Positions 16,360 through 25,301 of a DNA stretch of 64,000 nt are shown one piece after another; the stretch's first letter is position 1, and each line of letters begins with the position of its first letter. The stretch comes from SZUA-318 sp964412015. Lineage in GTDB: Bacteria; Gemmatimonadota; Gemmatimonadetes; Longimicrobiales; Gaopeijiaceae. The stretch spans positions 1 to 64,000 of the forward strand of contig CAYPMO010000011.1 of the NCBI GenBank assembly GCA_964412015.1, in the 5' to 3' direction. The translations under genes were made by a program, and so were the position numbers. Below the pieces are notes generated by a model. That model did no database searches, was not told the DNA's origin, and worked only from the letters and a program-made list of their open reading frames with translations.

Positions 16360-16959
16360 TTACCAGGCTGAACAGGAGACGGAAAAGCCGGTGGATACGG
16401 TGTCGCCGGGGACGACGTCGACCGAGACCGGATTGGCGCCCGCGACCGAGCAGTTAGCCGCCACGTCCCTCAGCTCGACGCTGTACGTCGCGGCCGGCAG
16501 GGACAACAACACGAACTGGTTCGGGCCGACCAGGACTGTCCGATCGTCGCCGTTGAACGCCAGCGTGTACATGTCGTCGCGGTCCTCCCCCGTCGTCACG
16601 ACCGTGACCTTGATGTGGCCATCGGCCGTGCAAGCCACCTGGAACGTCACCGACACGGTCTCGCCCTCGGACACCTGGACCGTGCGGGGGTTCTCCCCTC
16701 CGACGGTACAGTTGTCGGCCACGTGCACGAGCTCCAGGGTGTAGGAACCCTCTTCCACCCAATAGCTCGACGCCACTCCGGCGGTGAGGGGGTGAACGGT
16801 GGTGTCCGTGTTCACCCTCAATCCGAAGGCCGTGTCCACAGAACTCCCTGAAACCTCGACCAGGACGCTCATGGCGCTGGTCATGGACACCACGCCTTCG
16901 GTCCCGCATGCGACGACGAGCATCGCTGCGACCGCGAGGCTCACCTTCCGCACGTGCAT
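16360..16959 (-). CDS. Lipoprotein with two tandem beta-sandwich-like repeats
   Basis: A 199-residue protein with signal peptide and lipobox VVAC (Cys18). The mature part carries two similar segments of about 75 residues: YTLELVHVADNCTVGGENPR...TFQVAC and YSVELRDVAANCSVAGANPV...GFSVSC, each with two Cys at matching positions, probably a disulfide per repeat. The fold is likely an extracellular immunoglobulin-like or PEGA-like beta domain. GAGGAG lies about 9 bases before the ATG at 16959. Function unknown. Confidence 0.75.
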   Translation of the reverse strand: MHVRKVSLAVAAMLVVACGTEGVVSMTSAMSVLVEVSGSSVDTAFGLRVNTDTTVHPLTAGVASSYWVEEGSYTLELVHVADNCTVGGENPRTVQVSEGETVSVTFQVACTADGHIKVTVVTTGEDRDDMYTLAFNGDDRTVLVGPNQFVLLSLPAATYSVELRDVAANCSVAGANPVSVDVVPGDTVSTGFSVSCSAW

Positions 16960-17126
16960 ACGCTCTCGCTCCTCGTCTTCCGACGGTATCCGCTTGGCCC
17001 CGTCATCTATGATCCCCTCGGCCGCCGAACCGTTAACCGGCCTCATCGGGCACGGGTCGCGGAATCCGGGACCAGAAAAGAGGGATGGAGCGGATTACCG
17101 GGACGAGGGGAACCAGCGATGTCCTC

Positions 17127-19385
17127 TCAAGGCCAGTCCTTCTCCAGGTTCGCGTAGCGCACCAGCAGTCTCTTCCGGCCCACGTCGTCGAAGTCCACCG
17201 TGACCTTCAGGTCGCGGCCGAACCCGGTCACCTCGACGACCGATCCCGAGCCGAACGTGTCATGGACCACGCGCTCGCCCTTCACGTAGCGGGGCAAGTC
17301 CTGGTTCACGGCTGCATCGGGATCCGCATCATAGTACTCGGTCAGGGACTCGTGGCTCTCCCGGCGGCCGTACCGGCGGTGCGGCGTGGACGCCGCCAGG
17401 AGGCGCAAGCGGTCCGAAAGGTGCTCCTCGCGCAGCCCCCGCGGGATCGCATCCACGAACGGCGAGAGCGTCCCGTAGGTGACGTCGCCGGCCCGCCGCC
17501 GCTGCCGGGCCCACACCAGGTTCAACTTGTCCTCGGCACGGGTGATTCCCACGTAGAAGAGCCGACGCTCCTCCTCGAGCGCCTCGGGCTCGTCGTAGGC
17601 GCGTGCGAGCGGGAAGAGTCCGTCCTCCAGTCCCGCGATGTACACGACCGGGAACTCGAGCCCCTTGGCATTGTGGAGCGTCATGAGCACGGCCGCGTCC
17701 GCATCCGGATCCATCCGGTCCACGTCCGCGATGAGCGCCACCTGTTGCAGGAACAGGTCGAGCTCGGTGAATCCGCCCATCTCCTCGTCCTCGAGGGAGC
17801 CCATGAGGCTCGTGTCGAAGTCGAGCGCGCCGGCGACCAGCTCGGCCACGTTGCGCGCCCGGTCCTCGCCCTCGGGTCCCTCGTCCATGAGGTGGCGCTC
17901 CAGATCCAACTCCTCCACCAGTTCCTCGAGCAGCACGCCCACGGGGGCCCGGGCCGCGCGCCCGGAGTATTTCTGGATGAGGGCTGCGAACGCCTCGAGC
18001 GACCGCACGGCGCCGGGGGGAATGTCCGGAGCCTCCGAGGCGCGCGCCGCCGCCGCGAGCGGAGACAGCTCCTCCCCGCCGGCCCAGGCCGCGAGCCTGG
18101 CGAGGGAGGTGCTCCCGATCCCGCGACGCGGATAGTTCACGACCCGCTCGAACGCGCCCGCATCCCTCGGGTTCGAGATCAGCCGGAGGTAGGCGAGCAC
18201 GTCCTGGATCTCCCGGCGCTCGTAGAACCGCACGCTGCCCACCACCTGGTACGGGATCCCCTCGCGCCGGAAGGCGTCCTCCAGCGCGCGCGATTGCGCG
18301 TTGGTCCGGTAGAGCACGGCAAACGACCGGTACGTGAGTGACCCGTCGTTCTCGAACCTCGCCTTGAGGTCGCCCACGATCCAGCGTGCCTCGTCGTTCT
18401 CGTCGTAGCACTCGACGAGGGTCAGCGACTCGCCGCCCGAGCGCTCGGTGCGCAGCGTCTTTCCCTTCCGGTTGACGTTTTCCGCGATGACCGCGTTGGC
18501 AGCGTCCAGAATCTTCGATGTGGAGCGGTAGTTGCGCTCCAGCCTCACCACTCTCGCTCCGGGAAACGTCTGCTCGAAGCCCAGGATGTTCCGGATGTCG
18601 GCACCGCGCCATCGATAGATCGACTGGTCGTCATCTCCCACCACCATGAGGTTCCCGTGCTCGGAGGCCAGGAGCTCGAGAAACCGGAACTGCGCGCCGT
18701 TCGTGTCCTGGTACTCGTCCACGAGCACGAACGCGAAGCGCTCCCGGTACCGGTCCAGGAGCGCGGGGTTCTGCTCGAACAGTTCCACCGGCTTCTGGAG
18801 CAGGTCGTCGAAGTCGAACGCGTTCTGGTCCCGGAGTGCCTGTTGGTAGGGCCCGAACACCTTCGCGACCGCACGCAGGAACACGTCGAACGACTCCCCG
18901 TGCTCCTGGGCGAACGCGCCCGCGCTCACGAGTTGGTTCTTCGCGTTGCTCATCTCGCCGCGCAGCGCCCTGGGGTTCCAGCGTTTCGGATCCAGGCCCA
19001 CCTCCTCCTGGACCTTCTTCACCAGCCGCAGGGACTGGTCGGCGTCGAAGATCGCGAACGTCCGGTCCCAGCCCAGGCGATCCGCATGGCGCCGCAGGAT
19101 ACGGGCGCCGATGGCGTGGAACGTTCCCATCCAAAGCCCTGCCGGCTCCTGCCCGAGCATACGTGTGACGCGCTCGCGCATCTCGCCCGCGGCCTTGTTC
19201 GTGAACGTGACCGCGAGGATCCGGGCGGGAGAGACGCCGTGCCCACGCACGAGATGGCACACGCGTGACGTGAGCACGCGCGTCTTTCCGGACCCGGCAC
19301 CGGCCAGCACGAGGATCGGGCCCTCGAAGTGCTCCGTCGCCTCTCGCTGTTCGGGGTTCAACCCCTCGAGGTACGCCTCAGCCAT
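17127..19385 (-). CDS. pcrA: UvrD/PcrA/Rep-family superfamily I DNA helicase
   Basis: A 3'-5' DNA helicase for nucleotide excision repair and removal of proteins from DNA. All motifs are present: Walker A GAGSGKT (about 29-35), VTFTNKAAGEM, LVDEYQDTN, VVGDDDQSIYRWRGAD, LERNYRS, LMTLHNAKGLEFPVVYIAG and RRLFYVGITRAEDKL. The C-terminus (VRYANLEKDWP after a Tudor-like segment) resembles the RNA-polymerase-binding end of PcrA. The 752-residue length is usual. The ATG at 19385 overlaps the histidine kinase end by eight bases; sequence upstream of it has no homology. Confidence 0.93.
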   Translation of the reverse strand: MAEAYLEGLNPEQREATEHFEGPILVLAGAGSGKTRVLTSRVCHLVRGHGVSPARILAVTFTNKAAGEMRERVTRMLGQEPAGLWMGTFHAIGARILRRHADRLGWDRTFAIFDADQSLRLVKKVQEEVGLDPKRWNPRALRGEMSNAKNQLVSAGAFAQEHGESFDVFLRAVAKVFGPYQQALRDQNAFDFDDLLQKPVELFEQNPALLDRYRERFAFVLVDEYQDTNGAQFRFLELLASEHGNLMVVGDDDQSIYRWRGADIRNILGFEQTFPGARVVRLERNYRSTSKILDAANAVIAENVNRKGKTLRTERSGGESLTLVECYDENDEARWIVGDLKARFENDGSLTYRSFAVLYRTNAQSRALEDAFRREGIPYQVVGSVRFYERREIQDVLAYLRLISNPRDAGAFERVVNYPRRGIGSTSLARLAAWAGGEELSPLAAAARASEAPDIPPGAVRSLEAFAALIQKYSGRAARAPVGVLLEELVEELDLERHLMDEGPEGEDRARNVAELVAGALDFDTSLMGSLEDEEMGGFTELDLFLQQVALIADVDRMDPDADAAVLMTLHNAKGLEFPVVYIAGLEDGLFPLARAYDEPEALEEERRLFYVGITRAEDKLNLVWARQRRRAGDVTYGTLSPFVDAIPRGLREEHLSDRLRLLAASTPHRRYGRRESHESLTEYYDADPDAAVNQDLPRYVKGERVVHDTFGSGSVVEVTGFGRDLKVTVDFDDVGRKRLLVRYANLEKDWP

Positions 19386-20562
19386 CCGCCACCGGCAGCC
19401 GCACCTGGAAGGTGGCCCCGCCCGTCCCGTCGAGGAGCTCGATGCGGCCCCGGTGCACGCCCTCCACGATCCGGCGGGACAGGACGAGCCCCACACCCCA
19501 GCCACCGGGCTTGGTCGTCACGCCCGGCTCGAAGATCCGGTCCCGGATCTCCGGGTCGACGCCGGGGCCGGTGTCCCGGATCCGCAGGCTCACCATGCGG
19601 CGCTTGGTGCCCACTTCCCGGGCATAGATCGAGATCCGCCCGCTCCGCCCGGCGAGGGCATCCAGGGCGTTCTTGACCACGTTCTCCAGAGCCCAGACCA
19701 GCAGCACCTCGTTGGCTTTCACGTGAGGAAGCGTGGCGGGTACGTCCACCACGATATCCACCCCCTTGCCCAGGCGCGGCAGGCGTGCGGCCAGGTACCG
19801 CTCCAGGTCACGGACGACCTTCTGCACCGAGACGCTCTTGAGCTCCGGCTCACGGCCGATCAGCTCGAAGCGGTGGCTCACACGCTCCAGCCGCTCGAGG
19901 TCCTCCTCGATCGCGCGGGCCACGTCGGCGTCCGCCAATGAGCCCGGCCTCTCTCGCGCGGGCAGCTTGAGAACCTCCAGCCACCCCTGCAAGGACGACA
20001 GCGGTGTTCCGAGCTGGTGCGCCAACTCGCGCGCCATGGACGTCCACGCGCGCTCGCTCTCGGCGCTCCGCTGCGTGCGGATCATGGCGAACCCGACGAC
20101 GACCGTGAGGAGCAACCCGCCGACCTGGAGCCACGGGATCCAGCGCAGCCTACGTACCTCGGGCGTATCCCCGAAATGGAGGTGTTGGACGTCGGGATCG
20201 CCCACCGGCGGATGTCGTACGTCGAGCCGACGCACGTAGGCGCGCACGCGTTCCTGGCCCTCCGGCGTCCCCAGGTCCGCCTCGAAGGGGAGGTTACGCG
20301 CGTCGAGCACGGTGTCGTTCGCGCCGGTGAGAACCAGCGGAACACCCGACTCGAGGATGATCGTCTGGAGGCGCCAGAGCGCCTCGTCGGCGCGCGCGGG
20401 GTCCGGGCCGCTGACGCCGGCTTGCACCTCGGAGAAGATCTCGGTGAGCGTTTCGGCGTCCGCCTGGAGCGCACGCACGATCTGCTGCGTATAGACCAGG
20501 TACCAGCCCAGGAGTATCACGAACAGGGTCGCGAGCGCGATGGGCCAGCGGTTACGGCGCAT
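19378..20562 (-). CDS. Membrane sensor histidine kinase
   Basis: A 394-residue kinase with an N-terminal membrane helix (about 7-25), a periplasmic region of about 130 residues, a second helix (about 145-162), then the HisKA motif MARELAHQLGTPLSSLQGW with the phospho-accepting His and the HATPase domain (ENVVKNALDAL, IRDTGPGVDPE, GWGVGLVLSRRIVEG). There is no HAMP or PAS domain. No response-regulator gene is adjacent on this strand; a receiver-only protein starts at 22639 on the other strand. It lies between serS and pcrA and overlaps pcrA. Confidence 0.88.
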   Translation of the reverse strand: MRRNRWPIALATLFVILLGWYLVYTQQIVRALQADAETLTEIFSEVQAGVSGPDPARADEALWRLQTIILESGVPLVLTGANDTVLDARNLPFEADLGTPEGQERVRAYVRRLDVRHPPVGDPDVQHLHFGDTPEVRRLRWIPWLQVGGLLLTVVVGFAMIRTQRSAESERAWTSMARELAHQLGTPLSSLQGWLEVLKLPARERPGSLADADVARAIEEDLERLERVSHRFELIGREPELKSVSVQKVVRDLERYLAARLPRLGKGVDIVVDVPATLPHVKANEVLLVWALENVVKNALDALAGRSGRISIYAREVGTKRRMVSLRIRDTGPGVDPEIRDRIFEPGVTTKPGGWGVGLVLSRRIVEGVHRGRIELLDGTGGATFQVRLPVADG

Positions 20563-20583
20563 GGGAGTTCCCCCCGGCCGCGC

Positions 20584-21867
20584 CTAGGCCGACGCGCTCA
20601 GGCGATCCAGGCCCACCCGGGACCGCAGCACTTCGGGCACGGTGACCGAGCCGTCGGCTTCCTGGTACGCCTCGAGGAACGCGGCCATCACCCGCGGGAG
20701 CGCGAGGGCCGAGCCGTTCAACGTATGCACGAACTCGGGCTTCTCGCCCTGGGCGGGACGGAATCTCAGGTTGGCTCGCCGGGCCTGATAGTCCGTGAAT
20801 ACCGAGCAGCTCGACACCTCGAGCCATTTTCCGACACCGGGCGCCCACGCCTCCAGATCGTACGTCATCGCGCTGCTGAAGCCGAGGTCACCCGCCGCCA
20901 GCACGACACGGCGGTAATGCAGCCCCAGCCGCTCGAGCAGCGTCTCGGCTTCCCGGGTAAGCTCCTCGAGGGCCTCGCGGCTCCGCTCCGGGCGCTCGTA
21001 GCGGACCAGCTCGACCTTGTCGAACTGGTGGACTCGCAGGAGGCCCCGGGTGTCCTTGCCCGCAGCGCCCGCCTCGCGGCGGAAGCACGGTGAGTAGGCG
21101 GCGTACTTCACCGGCAACTGGTCGGCCGCGAGCAGCTCGTCGCGGTGCAGGTTCGTGACCGGCACCTCCGCGGTGGGGATCAGCCAGAGCGCGTCGCGCT
21201 CCGCCTGGTAGGACTCGTCGGCGAACTTGGGGAGCTGGCCGGTGCCGGTCAGCGTCTGGCTCGTGACCATGTAGGGAACCCGGAGCTCGACGTAGCCGTG
21301 CTCGCCGATATGGACATCGAGAAACCAGTCGATGAGGGCGCGCTGGAGTCTCGCGCCCGCGCCTCGGAGGACCGGGAACCCCGAGCCGCTGATCTTCGAT
21401 CCCCGGGGAAGGTCGAGGATCCCGAGCGCTTCGCCGATCTCCCAGTGGGGCTTGGGCGTGAATGTGAATGCGCGGGGCTCTCCCCACATGGAGACGACCC
21501 GGTTCGCCTCTGCCCCCCCGTCGGGGACGTCCTCGAGAGGAAGGTTGGGAACCGCCAGGAGGATCTCCTCGGCGCGCGCCTCGTTGGCCCGCACGGTCTC
21601 GTCGAGCTCGACGATGCGGTCTCCGAGGGCCCGCATCTCGGCGATGAGCGCCTCGGCGTCGCCCCCGGAGCGCTTGAGCTCGCCGATCGTCTTGGACGCC
21701 TCGTTGCGCCGGGCCTTCAGGTCGTTGACCTCCCCGATCGCCCTACGCCGTGCCTCGTCCAGCGCCTGTACCTCATCCACGAACGCAGGATAATCGGGAT
21801 TCCCCCGCCGCCCCAGGGCTCGCTTGACTTCCTCGGGCTCGTGGCGGAAACGGCGGATGTCGAGCAT
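20584..21867 (-). CDS. serS: Seryl-tRNA synthetase
   Basis: Charges tRNA-Ser and tRNA-Sec with serine. The N-terminal tRNA-binding coiled coil (about 1-105) is followed by the class II core with motif 2 CFRREAGAAGKDTRGLLRVH and motif 3 NGSALALPRVMAAFLEAY. TAEVPVTNLH and SSCSVFTDYQARR are also typical. The 427-residue length is normal. It lies 18 bases after the lipoprotein gene and 21 before the kinase gene. Confidence 0.97.
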   Translation of the reverse strand: MLDIRRFRHEPEEVKRALGRRGNPDYPAFVDEVQALDEARRRAIGEVNDLKARRNEASKTIGELKRSGGDAEALIAEMRALGDRIVELDETVRANEARAEEILLAVPNLPLEDVPDGGAEANRVVSMWGEPRAFTFTPKPHWEIGEALGILDLPRGSKISGSGFPVLRGAGARLQRALIDWFLDVHIGEHGYVELRVPYMVTSQTLTGTGQLPKFADESYQAERDALWLIPTAEVPVTNLHRDELLAADQLPVKYAAYSPCFRREAGAAGKDTRGLLRVHQFDKVELVRYERPERSREALEELTREAETLLERLGLHYRRVVLAAGDLGFSSAMTYDLEAWAPGVGKWLEVSSCSVFTDYQARRANLRFRPAQGEKPEFVHTLNGSALALPRVMAAFLEAYQEADGSVTVPEVLRSRVGLDRLSASA

Positions 21868-21885
21868 GTCGGGCCCTGCCCTCGA

Positions 21886-22476
21886 TCACTTGGGCGGTAC
21901 GAAGCTGCGATCGTTGCAGACCGGGCTTCCGTCGAACACGAACTCGAGCTCCCCCCCGGCCGCGTCCGCGACGAGCGCCTCCATCTTCGAGTAGTAGACG
22001 CACGGCGTGCCGTACGCGCCGTACATCTGGCGGCTGCGCCACACGTAGATCGTACCCAGCTCCACCGGCACGGCCGAGCGGGCCGTGTACAGCGCGGTAT
22101 CCCTCGGCGCCTCGGTCACTCCGTCGAAGAGTCGGCCGGAGAGGGCGGCCACGCGCGCCTCGGAGTCGATGCCGAGCGCGCCGGGCGGAAGGAGAACCAA
22201 CTCTCCGTCCCGCACGTCCACGGCCATGTCCCAGTTCCCCGTCGCGTCGGGGTCCTCGACCATCACACGATACCGGTTGAAGAAGTCGAAGCCGGACGGC
22301 AGGTTGCGCTCGGGCCTGTTGAGGGCGTACAGGGTAACCGTGTCGGGGGAAAGCGTCCACTCGATCGCGTACGGGTCGTCACAGGCGGTCAGGCCCGCCG
22401 CTCCCATCGCGAGGACCGCGACAAGAGCGGAGAGCCGCCGCCGCGCCGGGCGACCGAGCGAGACGGTGCGTGTCAT
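21886..22476 (-). CDS. Hypothetical lipoprotein
   Basis: A 196-residue protein with a long basic N-terminus, hydrophobic core and lipobox LTAC (Cys32). The mature part starts DDPYAIEWTLSPDTVTLYAL and contains a Cys pair near the C-terminus (GTPCVYY and SPVCNDR). I do not recognise the family. It is the first gene of a minus-strand group with serS and the kinase, and probably a cell-surface protein unrelated to them in function. Confidence 0.7.
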   Translation of the reverse strand: MTRTVSLGRPARRRLSALVAVLAMGAAGLTACDDPYAIEWTLSPDTVTLYALNRPERNLPSGFDFFNRYRVMVEDPDATGNWDMAVDVRDGELVLLPPGALGIDSEARVAALSGRLFDGVTEAPRDTALYTARSAVPVELGTIYVWRSRQMYGAYGTPCVYYSKMEALVADAAGGELEFVFDGSPVCNDRSFVPPK

Positions 22477-22522
22477 GGGCGAGTTGAGCCTCCGAGGCGT
22501 CGAACCACCGAAGAAGGAGCGA

Positions 22523-22552
22523 AACTTGCCGGGATGCAGCGTGAGGTGTCAA
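22523..22552 (-). promoter_or_regulatory. Possible promoter for the lipoprotein-serS-kinase-pcrA group
   Basis: A perfect -35 TTGACA (22552-22547) is followed after 18 bases by CAAGTT (22528-22523), a poor -10. The position, 47 bases before the lipoprotein start, is suitable. It overlaps the region that also holds the divergent plus-strand promoter. Confidence 0.4.
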
Positions 22553-22574
22553 CCCCGAAAAGCCCCGTGGTTGC

Positions 22575-22603
22575 TTGACTTAACCCCAGGTGCCGGGTAG
22601 GTT
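22575..22603 (+). promoter_or_regulatory. Promoter for the receiver/guanylyltransferase operon
   Basis: -35 TTGACT (22575-22580), a 17-base spacer and -10 TAGGTT (22598-22603). The predicted start near 22610 gives a leader of about 30 bases with a GGAGGAA segment at 22617-22623. Confidence 0.55.
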
Positions 22604-22638
22604 CCCCGCCCATCCTGGAGGAACCTGTCCGAGGTCGC

Positions 22639-23037
22639 ATGGACGCCGGAGCCACCGTTCCCTCGCGCGGCCGCATCCTCGTGGCCGACGACGAGCCCCA
22701 CATCCGGAGGATCTTGGTCACGCTGCTCGCCCGAGCGGGGTTCGCGGTGAGTGAGGCGTGCGACGGCGACGAGGCCCTCGCGGCTCTCGACGTCCCGCCG
22801 GCCCCGGACCTGATGGTCCTCGATCTCATGATGCCGCGAGTTTCTGGCCTCGAAGTCCTGAACCGCATCCATGAGCGGCCGATCCACCGGCGCACACCGG
22901 TGATCGTCCTCACGGCGAAGGGGCAGGACGCGGACCGGCAGGCCGCGCTCGCGGCCGGTGCCCACGACTTCATGACTAAACCGTTCAGCCCCAAGAAGCT
23001 CCTCTCGCGCATCCAGGAGATCCTCTCTGCACGCTGA
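22639..23037 (+). CDS. Receiver-only response regulator
   Basis: A 132-residue CheY-like protein. The acidic pocket is VADDEP (about 15-20), the phosphorylated residue is Asp62 in LMVLDLMMP, and Thr92/Lys114 follow in VLTAKG and FMTKPFSPKKL. There is no output domain, so it must act by protein contact or phosphotransfer. It leads a plus-strand operon for nucleotide-sugar synthesis. Its gene end overlaps the next coding region by 11 bases. Confidence 0.9.
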   Translation: MDAGATVPSRGRILVADDEPHIRRILVTLLARAGFAVSEACDGDEALAALDVPPAPDLMVLDLMMPRVSGLEVLNRIHERPIHRRTPVIVLTAKGQDADRQAALAAGAHDFMTKPFSPKKLLSRIQEILSAR

Positions 23038-24073
23038 GCCCGACCTGCGGATTCTCGTCCTGGCCGGTGGCGTCGGCTCCCGGTTCTGGCCGGTGAGCAC
23101 ACGCGAGCGGCCCAAGCAACTCTTGCCGCTGGCGAGCGAGCGTCCGCTCATCGTGGATACCGTGGCGCGTGCCCGGGCGCTCGCAAGCGATGACCGCATC
23201 CGGATCCTCGCCGGCGCGCACCTAGCCGCGGCGTTCCGGACGGCCCTGCCGGACCTGCCCGATGCGTCGTACCTGACCGAGCCTCAAGCGCGGGGCACGT
23301 GTCCCGTGCTCACATGGGCCGCCTGGGACGCGGTCCGGACCGATCCCGACGCCGTGCTCGTATCGTTGCACTCCGACCATCTCATCCGCCCGCTCCAAGC
23401 GTTCCTCGATACCGTCGGCGCCGCGGCCCACGTGGCGAGAACCAAGGATCTCCTCGTGACGATCGGGATCGTCCCCGACCGAGTGGAGACCGGATACGGA
23501 TACATCCAGCCCGGACCGGACCTCGAGGCGCCGGAGGGCATGAGCGCCTGCCGGGTCGCCGCCTTCCACGAGAAACCGGACGTGGACACCGCGCGCCGCT
23601 ACGTGGAGGCGGGCTACCTGTGGAACTCCGGGATCTTCGTGTGGAAGGCATCGGTGTTCTTGGAAGAGGTATCCCGTCACGCACCCGAGGTGGCCGTGTG
23701 CCTGCCACTGCTGGAGCGGGAAGGTCCGGAGGCGTTTTTCCGTACCGTTCCGGTATGCGTGGTGGACACGGCAGTCATGGAGCGGAGCGAGCGCGTCGGA
23801 TGCGTGCGCGCCACGTTCAGCTGGGACGACGTGGGGAATTGGGAGGCCCTGACCCGTACGCGTGAGCCCGACGGCGACGGGAACGTCGTGGTCGGAACCG
23901 GCAGCGCGGTGGAGGCGTCGGGGAATGTGGTGTTCTCCGACGAGGGACGCGTCGTGCTGTTCGGCGTGCGCGACCTCATCGTGGTCCGGACCGGCGACAC
24001 CACGCTGGTCCTCCCCCGCGCGCGCGCGGCGGAGCTCAAGGCGTTGCTCCGCGAGCTCGGCGAGGTCCCATGA
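23027..24073 (+). CDS. Mannose-1-phosphate guanylyltransferase, probable CTG start
   Basis: Makes GDP-mannose from mannose-1-phosphate and GTP. The nucleotidyltransferase signature ILVLAGGVGSRFWPVSTRE and the following RPKQLLPL are intact, as are HSDHLI and FHEKPD. The first ATG/GTG/TTG in frame is the GTG at 23093, which would remove the GGVGSRFWP loop; the frame is open only back to 22976 with no such codon before it. CTG at 23027 has AGGAG at 23015-23019, so I place the start there (348 residues, the normal length). It overlaps the receiver gene. Confidence 0.85.
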   Translation: MHAEPDLRILVLAGGVGSRFWPVSTRERPKQLLPLASERPLIVDTVARARALASDDRIRILAGAHLAAAFRTALPDLPDASYLTEPQARGTCPVLTWAAWDAVRTDPDAVLVSLHSDHLIRPLQAFLDTVGAAAHVARTKDLLVTIGIVPDRVETGYGYIQPGPDLEAPEGMSACRVAAFHEKPDVDTARRYVEAGYLWNSGIFVWKASVFLEEVSRHAPEVAVCLPLLEREGPEAFFRTVPVCVVDTAVMERSERVGCVRATFSWDDVGNWEALTRTREPDGDGNVVVGTGSAVEASGNVVFSDEGRVVLFGVRDLIVVRTGDTTLVLPRARAAELKALLRELGEVP

Positions 24074-25281
24074 GCGAGGTGCGGCTCTACCTGTTCGACG
24101 ACGGGAACGGCCGCAGATGGGCGCCGTTCACGCTCACGCGCCCGGCAGGTGAGCTGCGATACGGGTGCCTCACGCAGCGCGAGCGTGCGGAGAAGGTCTT
24201 TGGGCTCCCGTGCTCGGGGCATCTGTCGAGGAGGGCGCTGGAGGGCTTCGACGAGCCCGGCGCGGCACCGGTCGTCCAGCGTGCCGACGTGCCCGTCGAA
24301 GCCACGCGCATCCTCCTGTCCAGCAGAGCCGTGCCCGAGCTCCAGAGCTCGCCGGACCCCACTCCCGGCCGGCTCACAATCGGCGGTGAGACGGTCGGTT
24401 GGATCCTTGCAGACGGACAGCCGCTCCCGTCGGAAGCCGAGCTGCGCGCACCGGCGTCGGCGACGGCAGGGCCCGCGCAGGATCTGGGCGGTGAGCTCCT
24501 CGGACGGCCGTGGCACCTCGTGCAGGGAACGCCCGGGCGGATCACCCAGGACGCCGTCCACCTGTTCCCCGACGACCAGGAGCCGGAGGGCGTCGTGCGG
24601 ATCGGCGAGGCCAAGCTCTCCATGAGCGCCGGAGCCGAGGTCGAGCCCGGTGTGTACCTGGACCTCAGGACGGGCCCCATCAGGCTGGACGACGGCGTCC
24701 GGGTGGAGGGGCCGACACGCCTGGTCGGTCCTCTGTACCTCGGCCGGAACACGATCGTCCTCGGTGGCTCCGTGGGCAGGTCTTCGGTGGGCCCCGTCTG
24801 CAAGATCCGGGGCGAGATCACCGACTCGGTACTCCAGGGCCATGTCAACAAAGCCCACGATGGGTTCCTGGGGCACGCCATGTTGGGCCGGTGGGTCAAC
24901 CTGGGAGCCGGGACGACGAACTCCGACCTGAAGAACAACTACGGCACGGTGCGCGTGTGGACCCCGGACGGGGAGAAGGACACCGGCCTCGTCAAGGTCG
25001 GCTGCTTCCTCGGCGACCATGTGATGACGGGAATCGGCACGCCGATCAACACGGGCACGGTGATCGGCGCCGGCAGCAATGTGTTCGGAGGCGGGATGCC
25101 CCCGACCATGGTACCGCCGTTCGCGTGGGGATCGGGCGCTGACCTGCGCGACTACCGCTTCGACCAGTTCGTCCGCACCGCGGAACGCGCCATGGCGCGC
25201 CGCGGCGAAACGCTCAGCCCGGGCGTACGGCGCGTCCTCGAGCACGCCTGGCAGGACACCCGCACGCGCCGGGCGACCTAG
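24070..25281 (+). CDS. GlmU-like sugar-1-phosphate acyltransferase/nucleotidyltransferase
   Basis: A 403-residue protein of the alternative bacterial GlmU family. The N-terminus (LYLFDDGNGRRWAPFTLTRP) belongs to the group lacking a classical GlmU pyrophosphorylase start. The C-terminal half is a left-handed beta-helix: VCKIRGEITDSVLQGHVNKA, MLGRWVNLGAGTTNSDLKNN, VMTGIGTPINTGTVIGAGSN. It probably supplies UDP-GlcNAc or a related sugar. It overlaps the guanylyltransferase by four bases (ATGA). Confidence 0.82.
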   Translation: MSEVRLYLFDDGNGRRWAPFTLTRPAGELRYGCLTQRERAEKVFGLPCSGHLSRRALEGFDEPGAAPVVQRADVPVEATRILLSSRAVPELQSSPDPTPGRLTIGGETVGWILADGQPLPSEAELRAPASATAGPAQDLGGELLGRPWHLVQGTPGRITQDAVHLFPDDQEPEGVVRIGEAKLSMSAGAEVEPGVYLDLRTGPIRLDDGVRVEGPTRLVGPLYLGRNTIVLGGSVGRSSVGPVCKIRGEITDSVLQGHVNKAHDGFLGHAMLGRWVNLGAGTTNSDLKNNYGTVRVWTPDGEKDTGLVKVGCFLGDHVMTGIGTPINTGTVIGAGSNVFGGGMPPTMVPPFAWGSGADLRDYRFDQFVRTAERAMARRGETLSPGVRRVLEHAWQDTRTRRAT

Positions 25282-25301
25282 CCCGACGACCGGACGAGCG
25301 G

